This document shows, in pieces, positions 1 through 13,284 of a stretch of DNA of 64,000 nucleotides. A program made the translations under genes and the position numbers. How positions within the stretch are numbered: the first letter of the stretch is position 1; every line of letters begins with the position of its first letter. This DNA is from Symsagittifera roscoffensis (lineage: Eukaryota > Xenacoelomorpha > Acoela > Convolutidae), in contig NC_087070.1 in assembly GCF_963678635.1 (NCBI RefSeq), positions 52,242,750 through 52,306,749 on the forward strand, in the 5' to 3' direction. The notes below the pieces were generated by a model. The model was not told the origin of the DNA, did not search any database, and was given only the letters and a program-made list of their open reading frames with translations.

Positions 1-3000
1 TCTTCCGTTCCATTCTTGCTCTTGATGCAATATTCCTGAGATGGCCACTACCGATGCGTCTCTGTCAAGAACATACATGCCCTTTTCTGTAGGCATGCCT
101 AGCACTGGCGCTTCGCACAGTTCCCGTTTTATGTTCTCGAAAGCAACCTGTGCCTCATCGTTCCATTCGAACTTTTTCCCCTTGTTGCGCATCAGCTTCT
201 GCATCGGGTACACCTTGTCCGCATATCCTTTTTTGAATTCCCGGTAGTAATTGGCAAACCCTAGGAAGCTCATTAGCTCTGTGTCCGTTTTCGGAGCCTT
301 CCATGCCAACACAGCCTCTACTGCTTCCGGGTCCGGCCTCACACCATGCCTATCCACCATTCTTCCCAGGTACTTTATCGAATCCCTAAGGATTTCACAT
401 TTCGATAGTTTGCACTTCAATCCTGCTCTTTTCATGCATCCAAAGATCTCATCGAGCCTATCAATGTGGTCTTCCAGGGTCGGTGTCGCTATGACTACGT
501 CATCCACGTAACACATCACGAGATTCCCGTACTTCTTGGTCACTCTCGTCAAAGCCTGAGCCATCAGTCTTTGAAAAGTGGCCGTTGCATTGCACAAGCC
601 GAAGGGCATCCTCTTCCACTGGTACAATCCCAATGCGCACGCGAATCCAGTTTTCTCTCTGTCCTTCTTCCGCAGAGGAACCTGCCAGAAGGCAGAACCT
701 AAGTCCAATGTGGTGAAGAACTTGGCATCACCAAGCTTAGATAGGCTCTCGTCTATTTGCGGTATCGGGTACGCATCTTTTATCGTTACCGCGTTCAAGT
801 AACGAAAGTCGCAACAAAATCTAAGCTGCCCCCCTTTCTTTTTCGCCATTACTACCCCGCAAGCCCATGGCGATTTCGAGGGTTCTATCATGTCGTATTC
901 AAGCAACATTTCTATTTCCGCTCGGCACGCTTCCGAATTGTTTGGCGTTATTCGCCTTGCGCCTTCCCTATGGGGAACGGCGCCCTCTTCTAGTTCGATT
1001 TCGTGTTCGACGAAATTACAGCAACCTATATCCGCCTTATGTTTTGAAAATACATCTGCGTTCCGATTTAGGAGGTCCCGCAATTTTTCGAAATCTCCCT
1101 CACCTATTTTCCCTTTTAAATGTTCTATCTCTGGCAAAACAGGTTTGTCAGATTCTAGTTCGTATGACGAGGAGCGTTCCGGAATATTCGAGCAGCTTGA
1201 TAAGCCGTCGTCCGTTTCGGATTTCATTGAAAACAATTTATGAATAGATCTTAATTCATTAATCTTCTTTAAAATTTTATCTTTATTGGCATGATAAGGA
1301 CAGTCTTTCACACTATATTTCTTCAAGTTTTGTGTCTTCTCATAGTCGGTCCTCATCGGCAAAGCGTAGCCAAGCTTCTTTCCACGCTGGATTGAAACCT
1401 TGGTGTCCAGTGTGTTCAACAACACACTGACACACAGTCCGTTTCGCGTTACCGAGAAGCTCCGGCCTAAAATCACCGAACTCTGACTATTTGGATTCGG
1501 TACTAAGCAAACCTGTTTACTATCACTTAACGAATTCAAATTTCTCATTCTAAAAATAGCTACCACAGCTTGTCCTGGTTGTAGTTTTACTTTTCTATCC
1601 AAAAAAATTTGTACCTTGTTTTCGTCTGTTATTATCCTATTAATTGGTCTCTTAACATACTTCCGGTCCGGGTTTCTAATCCGTATCAGCCCGTTGTTCA
1701 AGTCAATCATCACGTCAAAATTCCTGACAAAATCTCTGCCCAAGATGAATTGGTCGGCGTCGTCCAAATTCTCTACCACCAGGAAGCTCATCCAAAGATC
1801 CCGTCCTCCCATGTGAAGGGCCGTTATTGGTGTTCTTCCGGCTACGTAAATGGCTCCTCGATTGGCGGCGGCCAGTCGGAGATTCGTTGGAATTAGATCT
1901 TCCCGCGTGAAGCCCATTCTTTCCCAAGTTTTTATCGGCATCACACTCACTACCGCTCCTGTGTCCAGAAGCCCTGTGACTCCGATTTTTGTTCCGTTGG
2001 TGTCGAGCAGATGTGCGGTCACATCTGCTTCATATCCAATGTGTACTGCGTTTTGTTCCATCATGGCGTCATGGCCTATCCTGCGGACTTTGAGCTCCTC
2101 CTCACCCAAATAGATCTGCCCCATTTGGTCATCATCTGTTGTTACATAAGTCCTGATGTAGATACTGATTCCATCCACGTTCAGCATCACTTGATACGGC
2201 CCATAGACCTCTAGGTAGCGTCCATGAAGTTTCTTCATGCGAGGGCCACCCGTCGTTAGTAGTGCTCGCACAGCTCTCGACTCGGTGCGTGGCTCCACCT
2301 GCCTCAGATAATCTGCATATGTGTCCAAATGCATCAAAGTGAACTCGGATGGTTCACTAAGATTTCTGATCACCTGGTGTCCAGCCACTGAGATTATCGA
2401 CAGTATCTTGCTTCCTTGCGGCACCATGCCGAACCTCTGACCGGAGATCACATTAAGTTTCATGCTCAAACTGCTTGGTGCTTTAGTTTCTTCGAACTCC
2501 GTTGCTTCGAAGGTATTCAGTTGCTCCTGAAGTTTCTCATTCTCCAGTTCAAGTATCACTTTTTGTTCGATCTCTTTCGTCACCAGTTCTTGCTGCACTC
2601 TATTTAGAGCGTCCCTCACGGCTGCCCTATAATCTATCTTGAAGTCATCAGCCGCAGTTGCTGGTTCCGGTTCACGTGTCTCCTCTGTTACCGCTTGCAT
2701 TTTCTTTGCCGCCAGTTCTTCAGCTTTATCCTTTCTGCGTGCCTCCGCTTCACTCAAAAGGCGAGCCTTGCTGGCTTTCACTCTTGACAAAGCTTCTTCA
2801 TGTCTTGGATGCTTGATGTCTGCCATTGCATCCCAGAATTGCGGACAATCTGATTTAAAATGACCTTCCAAGTTGCAAAAGAAACACCTCGGGCCGAATT
2901 TTGCAATTACTCCTCTCATGAAATCCTCATGGTCCAATTCTGACGCATCTTCGTCCTCGAGGCTAAAACCTATTGCTTTCATGCCATGTTTGTAAGTTGG

Positions 3001-3306
3001 GCATGCTGACACATGATGGTCCGTTGAACTGCAATTGGCACAAGAGCGTCTCTTGTCCATATCATCCCTCGGTTTGTACCAATTGTTCCCTTGGTTTGCT
3101 GGTCCGTTGTTAAAATTGCCATAATTGTTCTTGTAGTATCCAGATCTCGAAGGACGTTTCAACAAAAGATACTCTTTTGACTTGAGCGTCAACTCCTCTG
3201 GTGTCGGCGCATTGGTTGATAGTGGTGTGTAATGCGTTGCTAGCATTGTTCGAAGTTCATCATTCTTCACACCATCGATGAATTTTGAGGCTACGGCCAG
3301 GTTCAT
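1..3306 (-). pseudogene. pol: Element A pol, duplicated 5' part (zinc knuckles, protease, RT, start of RNase H)
   Basis: This is the second copy of the pol sequence at 7491-10796. Going leftwards it encodes the end of the gag capsid region, two CCHC zinc knuckles near 2840-3060, an aspartic protease with a DTGA active site near 1960, and RT with an FCCDFRYLN block and a YVDD catalytic box near 500. The RNase H start runs off the window at base 1. The frame is open throughout, but the fragment lacks its integrase half inside the window and its gag half at 3778. It is probably non-functional as a duplicated internal segment unless the full tandem structure is expressed in some other way. Confidence 0.9.
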
Positions 3307-3743
3307 CTTTCGGTTTGACTCATCAGCATTTCCAAGTCATCAAGAAACTTGTCTATCGTTTCATCTTCTCGTTGCCTCCGTTTCTCGAAGCGCATCATCG
3401 CTTGGTGCCCCTGCACCCCTGATCCGAAACGGTTCAACAAGATTTCGAAGATTTTCTCAGCTGTGTCACGCTGATATTGCTTCTTGGCCATGACACAGTT
3501 CAGGGCTGTCCCCTCCAAGTTGCTGGTGAGCGCACTGCATTCCTGTCTCTCCGACAAGTCCTCTTCCTCGAAATGCAGCTTCATTACCTCTATCCAGGTA
3601 TCAATACAGCCATCAGATTCATCTTTATAGCATCTTGGTTTCTTAAAGATTCTTCTGGACTTCTCACTGCGTTCATTGGTTCTGGATAACCTTGTAAGGA
3701 ATGTCTCCAAAGACCTGTTTAGGGGTTCAAATGCTGTGGCCAT
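3303..3743 (-). pseudogene. gag: Element A gag capsid-like segment, duplicated copy
   Basis: This 146-residue frame holds the Retrotrans_gag-like capsid core: an FKKPR and DGCIDTWIEVMKLH block, then NLEGTALNCVMAKK, FEILLNRFGSG and FLDDLE. The homologous segment of element B lies near residues 420-566 of its first polyprotein. It ends in a TGA overlapping the ATG of the pol frame (ATGA). The rest of the capsid, starting near ASKFIDG, is in the pol frame, which suggests a frameshift rather than a true gene boundary. It is almost identical to 10793-11233. Confidence 0.85.
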
Positions 3744-3778
3744 TGCCGTAGCATCCCTTGAGTGTCCCGCCTGAGTAT

Positions 3779-6700
3779 GAAATCACTGTCTGTTAGTATT
3801 ATGTTACTTGAATATTCATTTGGTAAGTTAAAATATGACTCAACTACCCTGCCTATGTCAGGTTTCTTAGGTTCTTCGCCTGTTTCTGCTTCTAAGTCTC
3901 CTGTTTCTCTTGCTACTCTTAATTTTTTATTATCAAGATTTCAGTGTGGGTAAGTCCTACCCCCACCCCCCACTCCCCGGACAAAAATATCCATCGACGT
4001 CCCCATCGATCGCATACCGGGTATCAAGTCGAGGTTAGAAGCTGGAATGAGTAGTCGTCCTTCCTGGGCAGCCCAGGAAGGATCATCTCGTTCGGCCTTG
4101 ATGTATTTTATTTTTGCACGATCTACGTCCTGAATTGTGACGCTGGTCTCCTCAGGATCCGAGGTCGTTTCATTCAGCCACTCTAAGACACGCAGGTTCG
4201 TCAAGTCTTGTTCATATGACTGCTGTTGCTCGTCGTCGAATTCTACCTCGGGTTTCGACCAGTCGTCAACCCACTCATCGTCGTGATCATCGACTATGTC
4301 AATGTCTTGTGACACAGTTATTTCCTCTAGACCCACTACTTCCTCCACTATCTTCTTCAGATCTATCCTATCCACTACAAAGTCGTCACAGTAAGGATTG
4401 TATTTCTTTCTTGGTCTCCTCCCGTCCTTCTGACGAGTCTGTATCGTGAACGGAAGATCCGGTTCCAAGTTCTTGGGAACCTCTGTCTGTTCGGGATCCT
4501 GCCAATCTTCCTCTGCGTAGGGTAAGGTTTCATCGTCCGCTTCGATCTCCTCGTTTGGATCCAGGTCCAGCGGTGTATCCGTACCTTCCTCTACGACTTC
4601 GTTTCCGTTGTTCTTCTCCCTGGTGCCCTTTTCATTGACCTCACAAGCAGGATCCATAATTAGATAATCCCCTTCTTCCATGTCTGCAGGTATACACCAG
4701 TCTTCTGTCGATGGATTGTGTGGCTTGATGTTCTCGTAGTGGGCGGCTCGGCCAGTACTCAGTCTATAGAAGCGTCCCTCCTGGTGCACCTCTGTAATCA
4801 TGAAGGGTCCCCTCCATTTTTTTAGGAGCTTTTTCGTCCCTTTCGGTGGTATAACGTTCTGAAATACCCATACGTAGTCTCCCACCGAGTAAGCCTTTGC
4901 ACCAGCTGCTTTCTTGTCGAATCTTTTCCTCTGCCTTGCCTGTGCTTGCTGAGTATTTCGTCTACACAAATCGTTCAACTCCTGTTGGCGTCTGATCACA
5001 TCCCTTACGTAGACCTGTGGGGACGTTTTCTTTCCCTCATACTCTGGGTAGAAGAAGGTTAAGGGTAAAGCCTTTTCGTGTCCAGTTAGCATCATATGTG
5101 GACTGACTCCGGTGGTGGAGTGTTGCGTGCTGTTTTATGCTCCCATCACCTGTGGAAGGTATATGTCCCAATCGGTCATGTACCTGGAACAAAATACTCT
5201 CAGCATCGACACTAACGTCATATTCTGTCTTTCCACTAAGCCATTCGTCTGAGGGTGGTATGTCGTGGAGTGAGCCTGAGCGACCTGTGAGCGTCTCATA
5301 AGCTCTTTCGTAAGCTCTCCTACCAAAGCTGTTCCATTATCCGATTGAAACGTCATCGGACAACCATGTCTTGCTATCCAGGTATTGATCAGGTGGTCGC
5401 ATGTCTCTTCCGCCGAGGCAGTTATGCAGGGCACGGCCTCTGCACACTTCGTAAAATGATCTATCATGACCAGCACCTGATTATAACCATTGTCTGTCAT
5501 GCATATCTTTTGGTGATCTATCTGCACCACCTCGTTGAATTCAGACGACTCGATCGATTGTAAAGGAAATCACAACTTCCTTGGATCCTTGACCTGTTGA
5601 CATGACAGACATGCTGTTACCCACTTCTCACATGCCTTTTTCATTCCAGGCCACTCAAAGCGCTTCAGGATCCTCTGATGGCCCATCTGATCATGTGACC
5701 TGAATAATAGTTCTGTCTGATAGAGTTGCGGTAACACTATCGCGTTATACTTGTATAGGACTCTGTCTTCCTCCCTTCTTTTGCAAGCCACAATCCCGTC
5801 CTTGTTAAAATATAACCTCCCTTCCTTGTGCATGAAGTATTGTTTCAGGATGCGATAACTATCTTCCTCGAGGTCCCCTTTATCCGGAGAACCATTCTCG
5901 ATCCACCTTTTCAGGTTGCTTGTCATGCGATCATTTCTCTGCGCCCTTAGAAGATCCGAGAGCCTGTATCTCGCCTTTAAGTACGTCTTCATGACCCTCA
6001 TCTGACTATTCAGCTCGTTGGGCTGGTGTGTGTCTTCTTCCATCTTAACGCACCAAATCTTCGCCAACGGCTGTGTTTCTTGTTTAAACGGCTGAAGATC
6101 AGTCCTGACTACCTCTTTCTGCGGCAACAGGCTTATCGAACTTTTCGATACCGCTATTGTCTCCAAGTCATCCGCTGCGTTGTCAGAGACTCTTTCGCCT
6201 GGTATAAGGTAGCGATCGCTTTCAGGATCCTGGTACACCTCTCTGTCCAGGTCCCTTGCCCGAGTTTCCACTAGTAGTGTGTGTATCGCTAGTTCTGACA
6301 GGTCTGATCCCGAGCTCGATGTCCTGTCTGAATAGGTGTCCATTCCTGAGTTTCGGGAATTGTCATCCGTCGAAGAGGTTGTGCTGGAGACTGCACGCTC
6401 CTCCAGATCATGTCTGTACCTTCTTCGCATCCATCTGAACTCCCCAGACAAAACCTTGTTCTCTAGGTCTTGTTTCTCATCAGGAATTTTCTCGTCTCTC
6501 TCAGACTCCCCGGACAAATTTTCTTGTCCCGGGTGTTGATCTTGTGATCGCTGGTTCTTCTCAACATTCGTCTCCCCGGACAAATAGTCTTGCAGCAGAT
6601 TTTGTTCTACCTTTTCACCTTCCTTATCCTGGTCCACAAAGGTGACGGTTTTCTTTCGCTTGCTGCTCCCCTGTTCGTTCTGTCCGTAAGAAGTACTGGT

Positions 6701-7378
6701 TAAAATCTCGTGGGGTATTGAGGATACTAGTTGCTGAACTTTTGTCCTACAATCCCTCTCGTTCTCTGCGTGCTGTCGTCTGGACGGCATGATCTTCACC
6801 TTCTCACTGACTGTTAGCGATGCCACTGCTGCTGTCCACTCGGGGTCATCTCTGGTCAATTCTCTTTCTAACAATCCACCCAGCATCCGCATCACTTGCG
6901 GTGTGACTTGCACCGTTTTCTCCAATAATGAGAGGCTGTTTATGTTCATGCGAGAGAGTTCTTGCTGGACCAGATTCGAGCGCAGCAACAAATCCAAGGG
7001 GACCGGGTCCTCCCTGGATAGCATCTTTATCTCGGCTGCTTTCTCTACAGGTAACTCAGGATGCCCTGGAATTGGATGTCCAGACTTATCCAACCATCTC
7101 GTTAAGGGAAGCGCTTCATAAGTTTCTTTGTCCAGAAACGAGAATCCCTCCTTAATTTCCGCCTGATTGGCCTGCTTCTGCTCCAACCTTTCATAGAACT
7201 CAGTTTTCTTGCTGAGGCTGTCAGCATTTTGGTGTTTATCACGCATCCTATGTTCGATTATGATATGGTAGCCATCCAATCTTACTATCCATCTACCAAT
7301 ATAACTCTGATCCATCGAGTAGGTCTTCAACCAGGATAACGCTCTGTAACTTGAAGGGAGCGCTCCCCAAGTATGCAC
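3779..7378 (-). pseudogene. pol: Element A pol 3' half: RNase H end, integrase, acidic tail, start of macro-like domain
   Basis: The frame begins just after an ~11-base deletion near 7340 that removes the RNase H DN motif present in element B and shifts the frame. It continues through the RNase H end, an acidic linker with repeated LSGE motifs and an intact H2C2 zinc finger ending CLSC near 5600. The integrase core follows: QIDHQ near 5525, QSDNG near 5335, LVERQN near 5230. After that come a GPF-type module near 4800 and an acidic tail. In-frame stops are TGA at 5570 and TAA at 5135. A 7-base duplication in a G-run near 3970 shifts the frame before the C-terminal macro-like domain, of which only the first part (LTDSDFIL) remains at the 3778/3779 junction. 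Confidence 0.88.
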
Positions 7379-10300
7379 GGTATTTTTCCACGAAGGTGAC
7401 TACTGCAAAAATTTCTGCTTTTGGTGCGCCGTATTTCATCTCTGTGTCACTCAAGACCTTGCTGCCGTATGCAATGGGACGGAGCACTGTTCTTCCGTTC
7501 CATTCTTGCTCTTGATGCAATATTCCTGAGATGGCCACTACCGATGCGTCTCTGTCAAGAACATACATGCCCTTTTCTGTAGGCATGCCTAGCACTGGCG
7601 CTTCGCACAGTTCCCGTTTTATGTTCTCGAAAGCAACCTGTGCCTCATCGTTCCATTCGAACTTTTTCCCCTTGTTGCGCATCAGCTTCTGCATCGGGTA
7701 CACCTTGTCCGCATATCCTTTTTTGAATTCCCGGTAGTAATTGGCAAACCCTAGGAAGCTCATTAGCTCTGTGTCCGTTTTCGGAGCCTTCCATGCCAAC
7801 ACAGCCTCTACTGCTTCCGGGTCCGGCCTCACACCATGCCTATCCACCATTCTTCCCAGGTACTTTATCGAATCCCTAAGGATTTCACATTTCGATAGTT
7901 TGCACTTCAATCCTGCTCTTTTCATGCATCCAAAGATCTCATCGAGCCTATCAATGTGGTCTTCCAGGGTCGGTGTCGCTATGACTACGTCATCCACGTA
8001 ACACATCACGAGATTCCCGTACTTCTTGGTCACTCTCGTCAAAGCCTGAGCCATCAGTCTTTGAAAAGTGGCCGTTGCATTGCACAAGCCGAAGGGCATC
8101 CTCTTCCACTGGTACAATCCCAATGCGCACGCGAATCCAGTTTTCTCTCTGTCCTTCTTCCGCAGAGGAACCTGCCAGAAGGCAGAACCTAAGTCCAATG
8201 TGGTGAAGAACTTGGCATCACCAAGCTTAGATAGGCTCTCGTCTATTTGCGGTATCGGGTACGCATCTTTTATCGTTACCGCGTTCAAGTAACGAAAGTC
8301 GCAACAAAATCTAAGCTGCCCCCCTTTCTTTTTCGCCATTACTACCCCGCAAGCCCATGGCGATTTCGAGGGTTCTATCATGTCGTATTCAAGCAACATT
8401 TCTATTTCCGCTCGGCACGCTTCCGAATTGTTTGGCGTTATTCGCCTTGCGCCTTCCCTATGGGGAACGGCGCCCTCTTCTAGTTCGATTTCGTGTTCGA
8501 CGAAATTACAGCAACCTATATCCGCCTTATGTTTTGAAAATACATCTGCGTTCCGATTTAGGAGGTCCCGCAATTTTTCGAAATCTCCCTCACCTATTTT
8601 CCCTTTTAAATGTTCTATCTCTGGCAAAACAGGTTTGTCAGATTCTAGTTCGTATGACGAGGAGCGTTCCGGAATATTCGAGCAGCTTGATAAGCCGTCG
8701 TCCGTTTCGGATTTCATTGAAAACAATTTATGAATAGATCTTAATTCATTAATCTTCTTTAAAATTTTATCTTTATTGGCATGATAAGGACAGTCTTTCA
8801 CACTATATTTCTTCAAGTTTTGTGTCTTCTCATAGTCGGTCCTCATCGGCAAAGCGTAGCCAAGCTTCTTTCCACGCTGGATTGAAACCTTGGTGTCCAG
8901 TGTGTTCAACAACACACTGACACACAGTCCGTTTCGCGTTACCGAGAAGCTCCGGCCTAAAATCACCGAACTCTGACTATTTGGATTCGGTACTAAGCAA
9001 ACCTGTTTACTATCACTTAACGAATTCAAATTTCTCATTCTAAAAATAGCTACCACAGCTTGTCCTGGTTGTAGTTTTACTTTTCTATCCAAAAAAATTT
9101 GTACCTTGTTTTCGTCTGTTATTATCCTATTAATTGGTCTCTTAACATACTTCCGGTCCGGGTTTCTAATCCGTATCAGCCCGTTGTTCAAGTCAATCAT
9201 CACGTCAAAATTCCTGACAAAATCTCTGCCCAAGATGAATTGGTCGGCGTCGTCCAAATTCTCTACCACCAGGAAGCTCATCCAAAGATCCCGTCCTCCC
9301 ATGTGAAGGGCCGTTATTGGTGTTCTTCCGGCTACGTAAATGGCTCCTCGATTGGCGGCGGCCAGTCGGAGATTCGTTGGAATTAGATCTTCCCGCGTGA
9401 AGCCCATTCTTTCCCAAGTTTTTATCGGCATCACACTCACTACCGCTCCTGTGTCCAGAAGCCCTGTGACTCCGATTTTTGTTCCGTTGGTGTCGAGCAG
9501 ATGTGCGGTCACATCTGCTTCATATCCAATGTGTACTGCGTTTTGTTCCATCATGGCGTCATGGCCTATCCTGCGGACTTTGAGCTCCTCCTCACCCAAA
9601 TAGATCTGCCCCATTTGGTCATCATCTGTTGTTACATAAGTCCTGATGTAGATACTGATTCCATCCACGTTCAGCATCACTTGATACGGCCCATAGACCT
9701 CTAGGTAGCGTCCATGAAGTTTCTTCATGCGAGGGCCACCCGCCGTTAGTAGTGCTCGCACAGCTCTCGACTCGGTGCGTGGCTCCACCTGCCTCAGATA
9801 ATCTGCATATGTGTCCAAATGCATCAAAGTGAACTCGGATGGTTCACTAAGATTTCTGATCACCTGGTGTCCAGCCACTGAGATTATCGACAGTATCTTG
9901 CTTCCTTGCGGCACCATGCCGAACCTCTGACCGGAGATCACATTAAGTTTCATGCTCAAACTGCTTGGTGCTTTAGTTTCTTCGAACTCCGTTGCTTCGA
10001 AGGTATTCAGTTGCTCCTGAAGTTTCTCATTCTCCAGTTCAAGTATCACTTTTTGTTCGATCTCTTTCGTCACCAGTTCTTGCTGCACTCTATTTAGAGC
10101 GTCCCTCACGGCTGCCCTATAATCTATCTTGAAGTCATCAGCCGCAGTTGCTGGTTCCGGTTCACGTGTCTCCTCTGTTACCGCTTGCATTTTCTTTGCC
10201 GCCAGTTCTTCAGGTTTATCCTTTCTGCGTGCCTCCGCTTCACTCAAAAGGCGAGCCTTGCTGGCTTTCACTCTTGACAAAGCTTCTTCATGTCTTGGAT

Positions 10301-10796
10301 GCTTGATGTCTGCCATTGCATCCCAGAATTGCGGACAATCTGATTTAAAATGACCTTCCAAGTTGCAAAAGAAACACCTCGGGCCGAATTTTGCAATTAC
10401 TCCTCTCATGAAATCCTCATGGTCCAATTCTGACGCATCTTCGTCCTCGAGGCTAAAACCTATTGCTTTCATGCCATGTTTGTAAGTTGGGCATGCTGAC
10501 ACATGATTGTCCGTTGAACTGCAATTGGCACAAGAGCGTCTCTTGTCCATATCATCCCTCGGTTTGTACCAATTGTTCCCTTGGTTTGCTGGTCCGTTGT
10601 TAAAATTGCCATAATTGTTCTTGTAGTATCCAGATCTCGAAGGACGTTTCAACAAAAGATACTCTTTTGACTTGAGCCTCAACTCCTCTGGTGTCGGCGC
10701 ATTGGTTGATAGTGGTGTGTAATGCGTTGCTAGCATTGTTCGAAGTTCATCATTCTTCACACCATCGATGAATTTTGAGGCTACGGCCAGGTTCAT
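7293..10796 (-). pseudogene. pol: Element A gag-pol middle: capsid end, zinc knuckles, protease, RT, RNase H
   Basis: This is an open frame of 1167 codons. Domains in order are the end of the capsid (ASKFIDGVK), two zinc knuckles (CANC...C, then CFFC with CX2CX4HX4C spacing), a coiled linker, a retropepsin-like protease with LLDTGA, an RT with YVDD, and an RNase H beginning VLDRDAS. It ends out of frame after KLQ because of the deletion near 7340, so the RNase H lacks its DN acidic residue and integrase is not translated in this frame. The protein would act in the virus-like particle: protease matures the polyprotein, RT/RNase H make cDNA. The frame start at the ATGA overlap with gag probably reflects a frameshift mutation. 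Confidence 0.9.
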
Positions 10797-11268
10797 CTTT
10801 CGGTTTGACTCATCAGCATTTCCAAGTCATCAAGAAACTTGTCTATCGTTTCATCTTCTCGTTGCCTCCGTTTCTCGAAGCGCATCATCGCTTGGTGCCC
10901 CTGCACCCCTGATCCGAAACGGTTCAACAAGATTTCGAAGATTTTCTCAGCTGTGTCACGCTGATATTGCTTCTTGGCCATGACACAGTTCAGGGCTGTC
11001 CCCTCCAAGTTTCTGGTGAGCGCACTGCATTCCTGTCTCTCCGACAAGTCCTCTTCCTCGAAATGCAGCTTCATTACCTCTATCCAGGTATCAATACAGC
11101 CATCAGATTCATCTTTATAGCATCTTGGTTTCTTAAAGATTCTTCTGGACTTCTCACTGCGTTCATTGGTTCTGGATAACCTTGTAAGGAATGTCTCCAA
11201 AGACCTGTTTAGGGGTTCAAATGCTGTGGCCATTGCCGTAGCATCCCTTGAGTGTCCCGCCTGAGTAT
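7491..11268 (-). repeat. Right copy of the tandem duplication
   Basis: This segment is the partner of 1-3778. The full duplicated unit is 3779-11268 (7,490 bp), and its left neighbour begins at 3778 going left. Near-identity implies a recent event, a gene-conversion-like process, or an assembly error. Confidence 0.93.
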
Positions 11269-12918
11269 CCTCACACCTCGTCTAAGGCTCTGTATGCGGT
11301 GCATCCCTGCAATCCGAATCGCCGTGAGTGTTTCCCGCTTGGCCCACATGACTCCTCCCCGGGCTTGCATGCCCCCTGTTACCGGAATCACTTCTCCCAG
11401 TCGCATGTGTGCCTTGCGTTGGTCGTTCATTAGAGGTCTGTCTGTTCCCCGTTGAACTTGCTCTACTGCTCGGGCCGCATGTTCCATTACCCCTTGTGGC
11501 ATAGCCTGATGAACTGCCCCTGCCTCTAGTGGATCCATACGTCTTCCTTTTTTGATGTTCATTGAATTTTACCCTCGGCTCCCTGCTGGGACCTCCCGAG
11601 TTCGGTTCTCCATATTTTGGTCCACTCTTGCTGCTTAGTAGCCCGTCCAACCTATCCATGTTAGCCTGAGTTCGCCTCTCCATCATCGCGTCTATCTTTG
11701 TGTCAAGATTCCAAGAGACTGCTCTTGCTGCACTCTTAACTTCTCCATGTCGTCTCTTAAACGTAACTCTGGCTGTTCCGCTTCTCTTGTCATTCGCAAC
11801 AAGTTCTTCGCCATATGCTCGTCTGTTCTTTCTTTTAAGCGTTTTTCGCTCCTGCCAACTTCTTGTCTATTGCGGTTTATTTCTTCCCGCAGACTTTCTC
11901 TCTCAATGTGAACTGCCCTTTCTAGTTTACTCATTCTTATGGACATCTGTTCATTTTGTTCTCCTAAACTGTCCACTATGTTGTTTAAGGCTTCTTCTAG
12001 TGCTGCCCCGTTATCCACGAGGGGCGTCACTAGTGGCGGTGTTACCCTGTCGGTCCCAGGTAGCTTCGTGCTGGTCGAGATCCGGGCCTTGACTCTCTGC
12101 CTCGACGTCTTTTCATTATCCCCCTCAGGATTCGCCAATGCGTTGCCGAGCCCTCTGTTTCTACTCTCTCCAGGTTGCGGCTCTGAATTTGTCATAATCG
12201 CGAAGCCTCTCGACTGGCCCGGTGTGTTTGCCTCTTTGCTTATCGTTGTCACCACACCAAATTTGTCCATGGTTCCAGTCTCTCTTCCGACATATGCTTC
12301 ATTCTCCTGGGTCGAACTATTGGGGCTGACTTGAGACCCAAAGTCCCCTTGCTCTTCTTCGTCCTCCTCCTCCTGGGATTCACCTTCATTTCCTGCGCCC
12401 CCTCCCATGGTGAATGGAAAGATGTTTCCTAAGGTGTTCCTCATTCTTTCTGAGAACGATGATGACGTTGTTTGTTTCTCAGTTCCGCCTGCCATCATAG
12501 TGTTGTCTGTCGGAGATCTTCTAGTTGCCGCTATTTCAGTTGAGATGTCGGACAGTTCCGACATCTCCTCTCGATCCAATGTCCCGGTGGAAAGGGCAAA
12601 ATCATGGCCTTGTTCTACCGGAGTAGATTCACTCGCCAGCCTTCTGCCTCTCCCTTCCGGCCCATGTACTTCCTGGTCGTCGTTAATGGCATGGTCCGTA
12701 TTGACCTCCACTTCTAACAGTTCTTTTCGCTCTTCTGAGGTCTTCTGACTCCTTGTTTCAACCATTCTGCCTGAAACCGTCCCCCCTTTGTCGGTCCGGG
12801 CTCGTTTGATCCAATCCACAAAAGGATCGGTCATTGTTCTTCTTTGCTTTTTAGGTATGAATTTCCTAGAGCTATTACCTCGTTTAGGTATCCTTGACTT
12901 GTCTAGACTCATTCTCAA
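10793..12918 (-). pseudogene. gag: Element A gag, in three pieces
   Basis: The first piece (12918-11692) begins near the leader end and encodes a low-complexity acidic region with an MVETRS motif, matched by MVSTRS in element B gag, and then a long coiled coil that ends at a stop. The second piece (11686-11282) is Gly/Ser/Arg-rich and lies in another frame. It is separated from the capsid piece (11233-10793) by one in-frame TAG at 11282. The capsid piece has the FKKPR, DTWIEVMKLH and NRFGSG blocks expected of a Ty3/gypsy gag. Gag would build the particle shell; the zinc knuckles that bind RNA lie further on, in the pol frame. Frameshifts near 11690 and 10815 and the TAG make it non-functional as it stands. 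Confidence 0.8.
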
Positions 12919-13120
12919 TTTGTCACTTGTTAATGTCTATACACTTAATTCGATTGCTAGTGACCTTATAGTTTGACGACCAATAATAATGACACAACAC
13001 AATAAATTTCACAAGATTCTATTAAATAGTGACCACGAATCTCTGTATGTTATCAGAGTACAGTTTTGTATATATTTTATTCACACTAACCGATTATCGG
13101 TCGTAAGATTTGAGAACTAT

Positions 13121-13284
13121 CAAAATGATGTTTTCAGTCAATTTAAAAGATAGTGTACTCACTACCCAATCAAGCACAGTTTATGTTGATTTAAAATCAA
13201 CACAAAATGATGTTATCAGTCAATTTAAAAGATAGTGTACTCACTACCCAATCAAGCACAGTTTATAATGATTTAAAATCAAAA
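13121..13284. repeat. 82-bp direct repeat, two copies
   Basis: The sequence from CAAAATGATG at 13121 through GATTTAAAATCAA repeats from 13203 with only a few changes. It lies in the element A leader, just upstream of gag in the element's own direction. Confidence 0.9.

Larger units (their letters stand above)
1..3778 (-). repeat. Left copy of a 7,490-bp head-to-tail tandem duplication
   Basis: Bases 1-3778 match 7491-11268 at a constant offset of 7,490. I found about five single-base differences by eye, near 2250, 2733, 3017, 3187 and 3522. Identity ends abruptly after the shared CTGAGTAT (3771-3778 and 11261-11268). Left of 3779 lies gag sequence and right of it lies the 3' end of pol, which gives an order of pol-end joined to gag-middle. 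The copy continues beyond the left window edge. Confidence 0.95.

Noticed and set aside
10793-10796. ATGA stop-start overlap as a coupled gag/pol translation signal
   Set aside because: Conserved capsid residues continue in the pol frame and element B has one uninterrupted frame, so a frameshift mutation explains it better.
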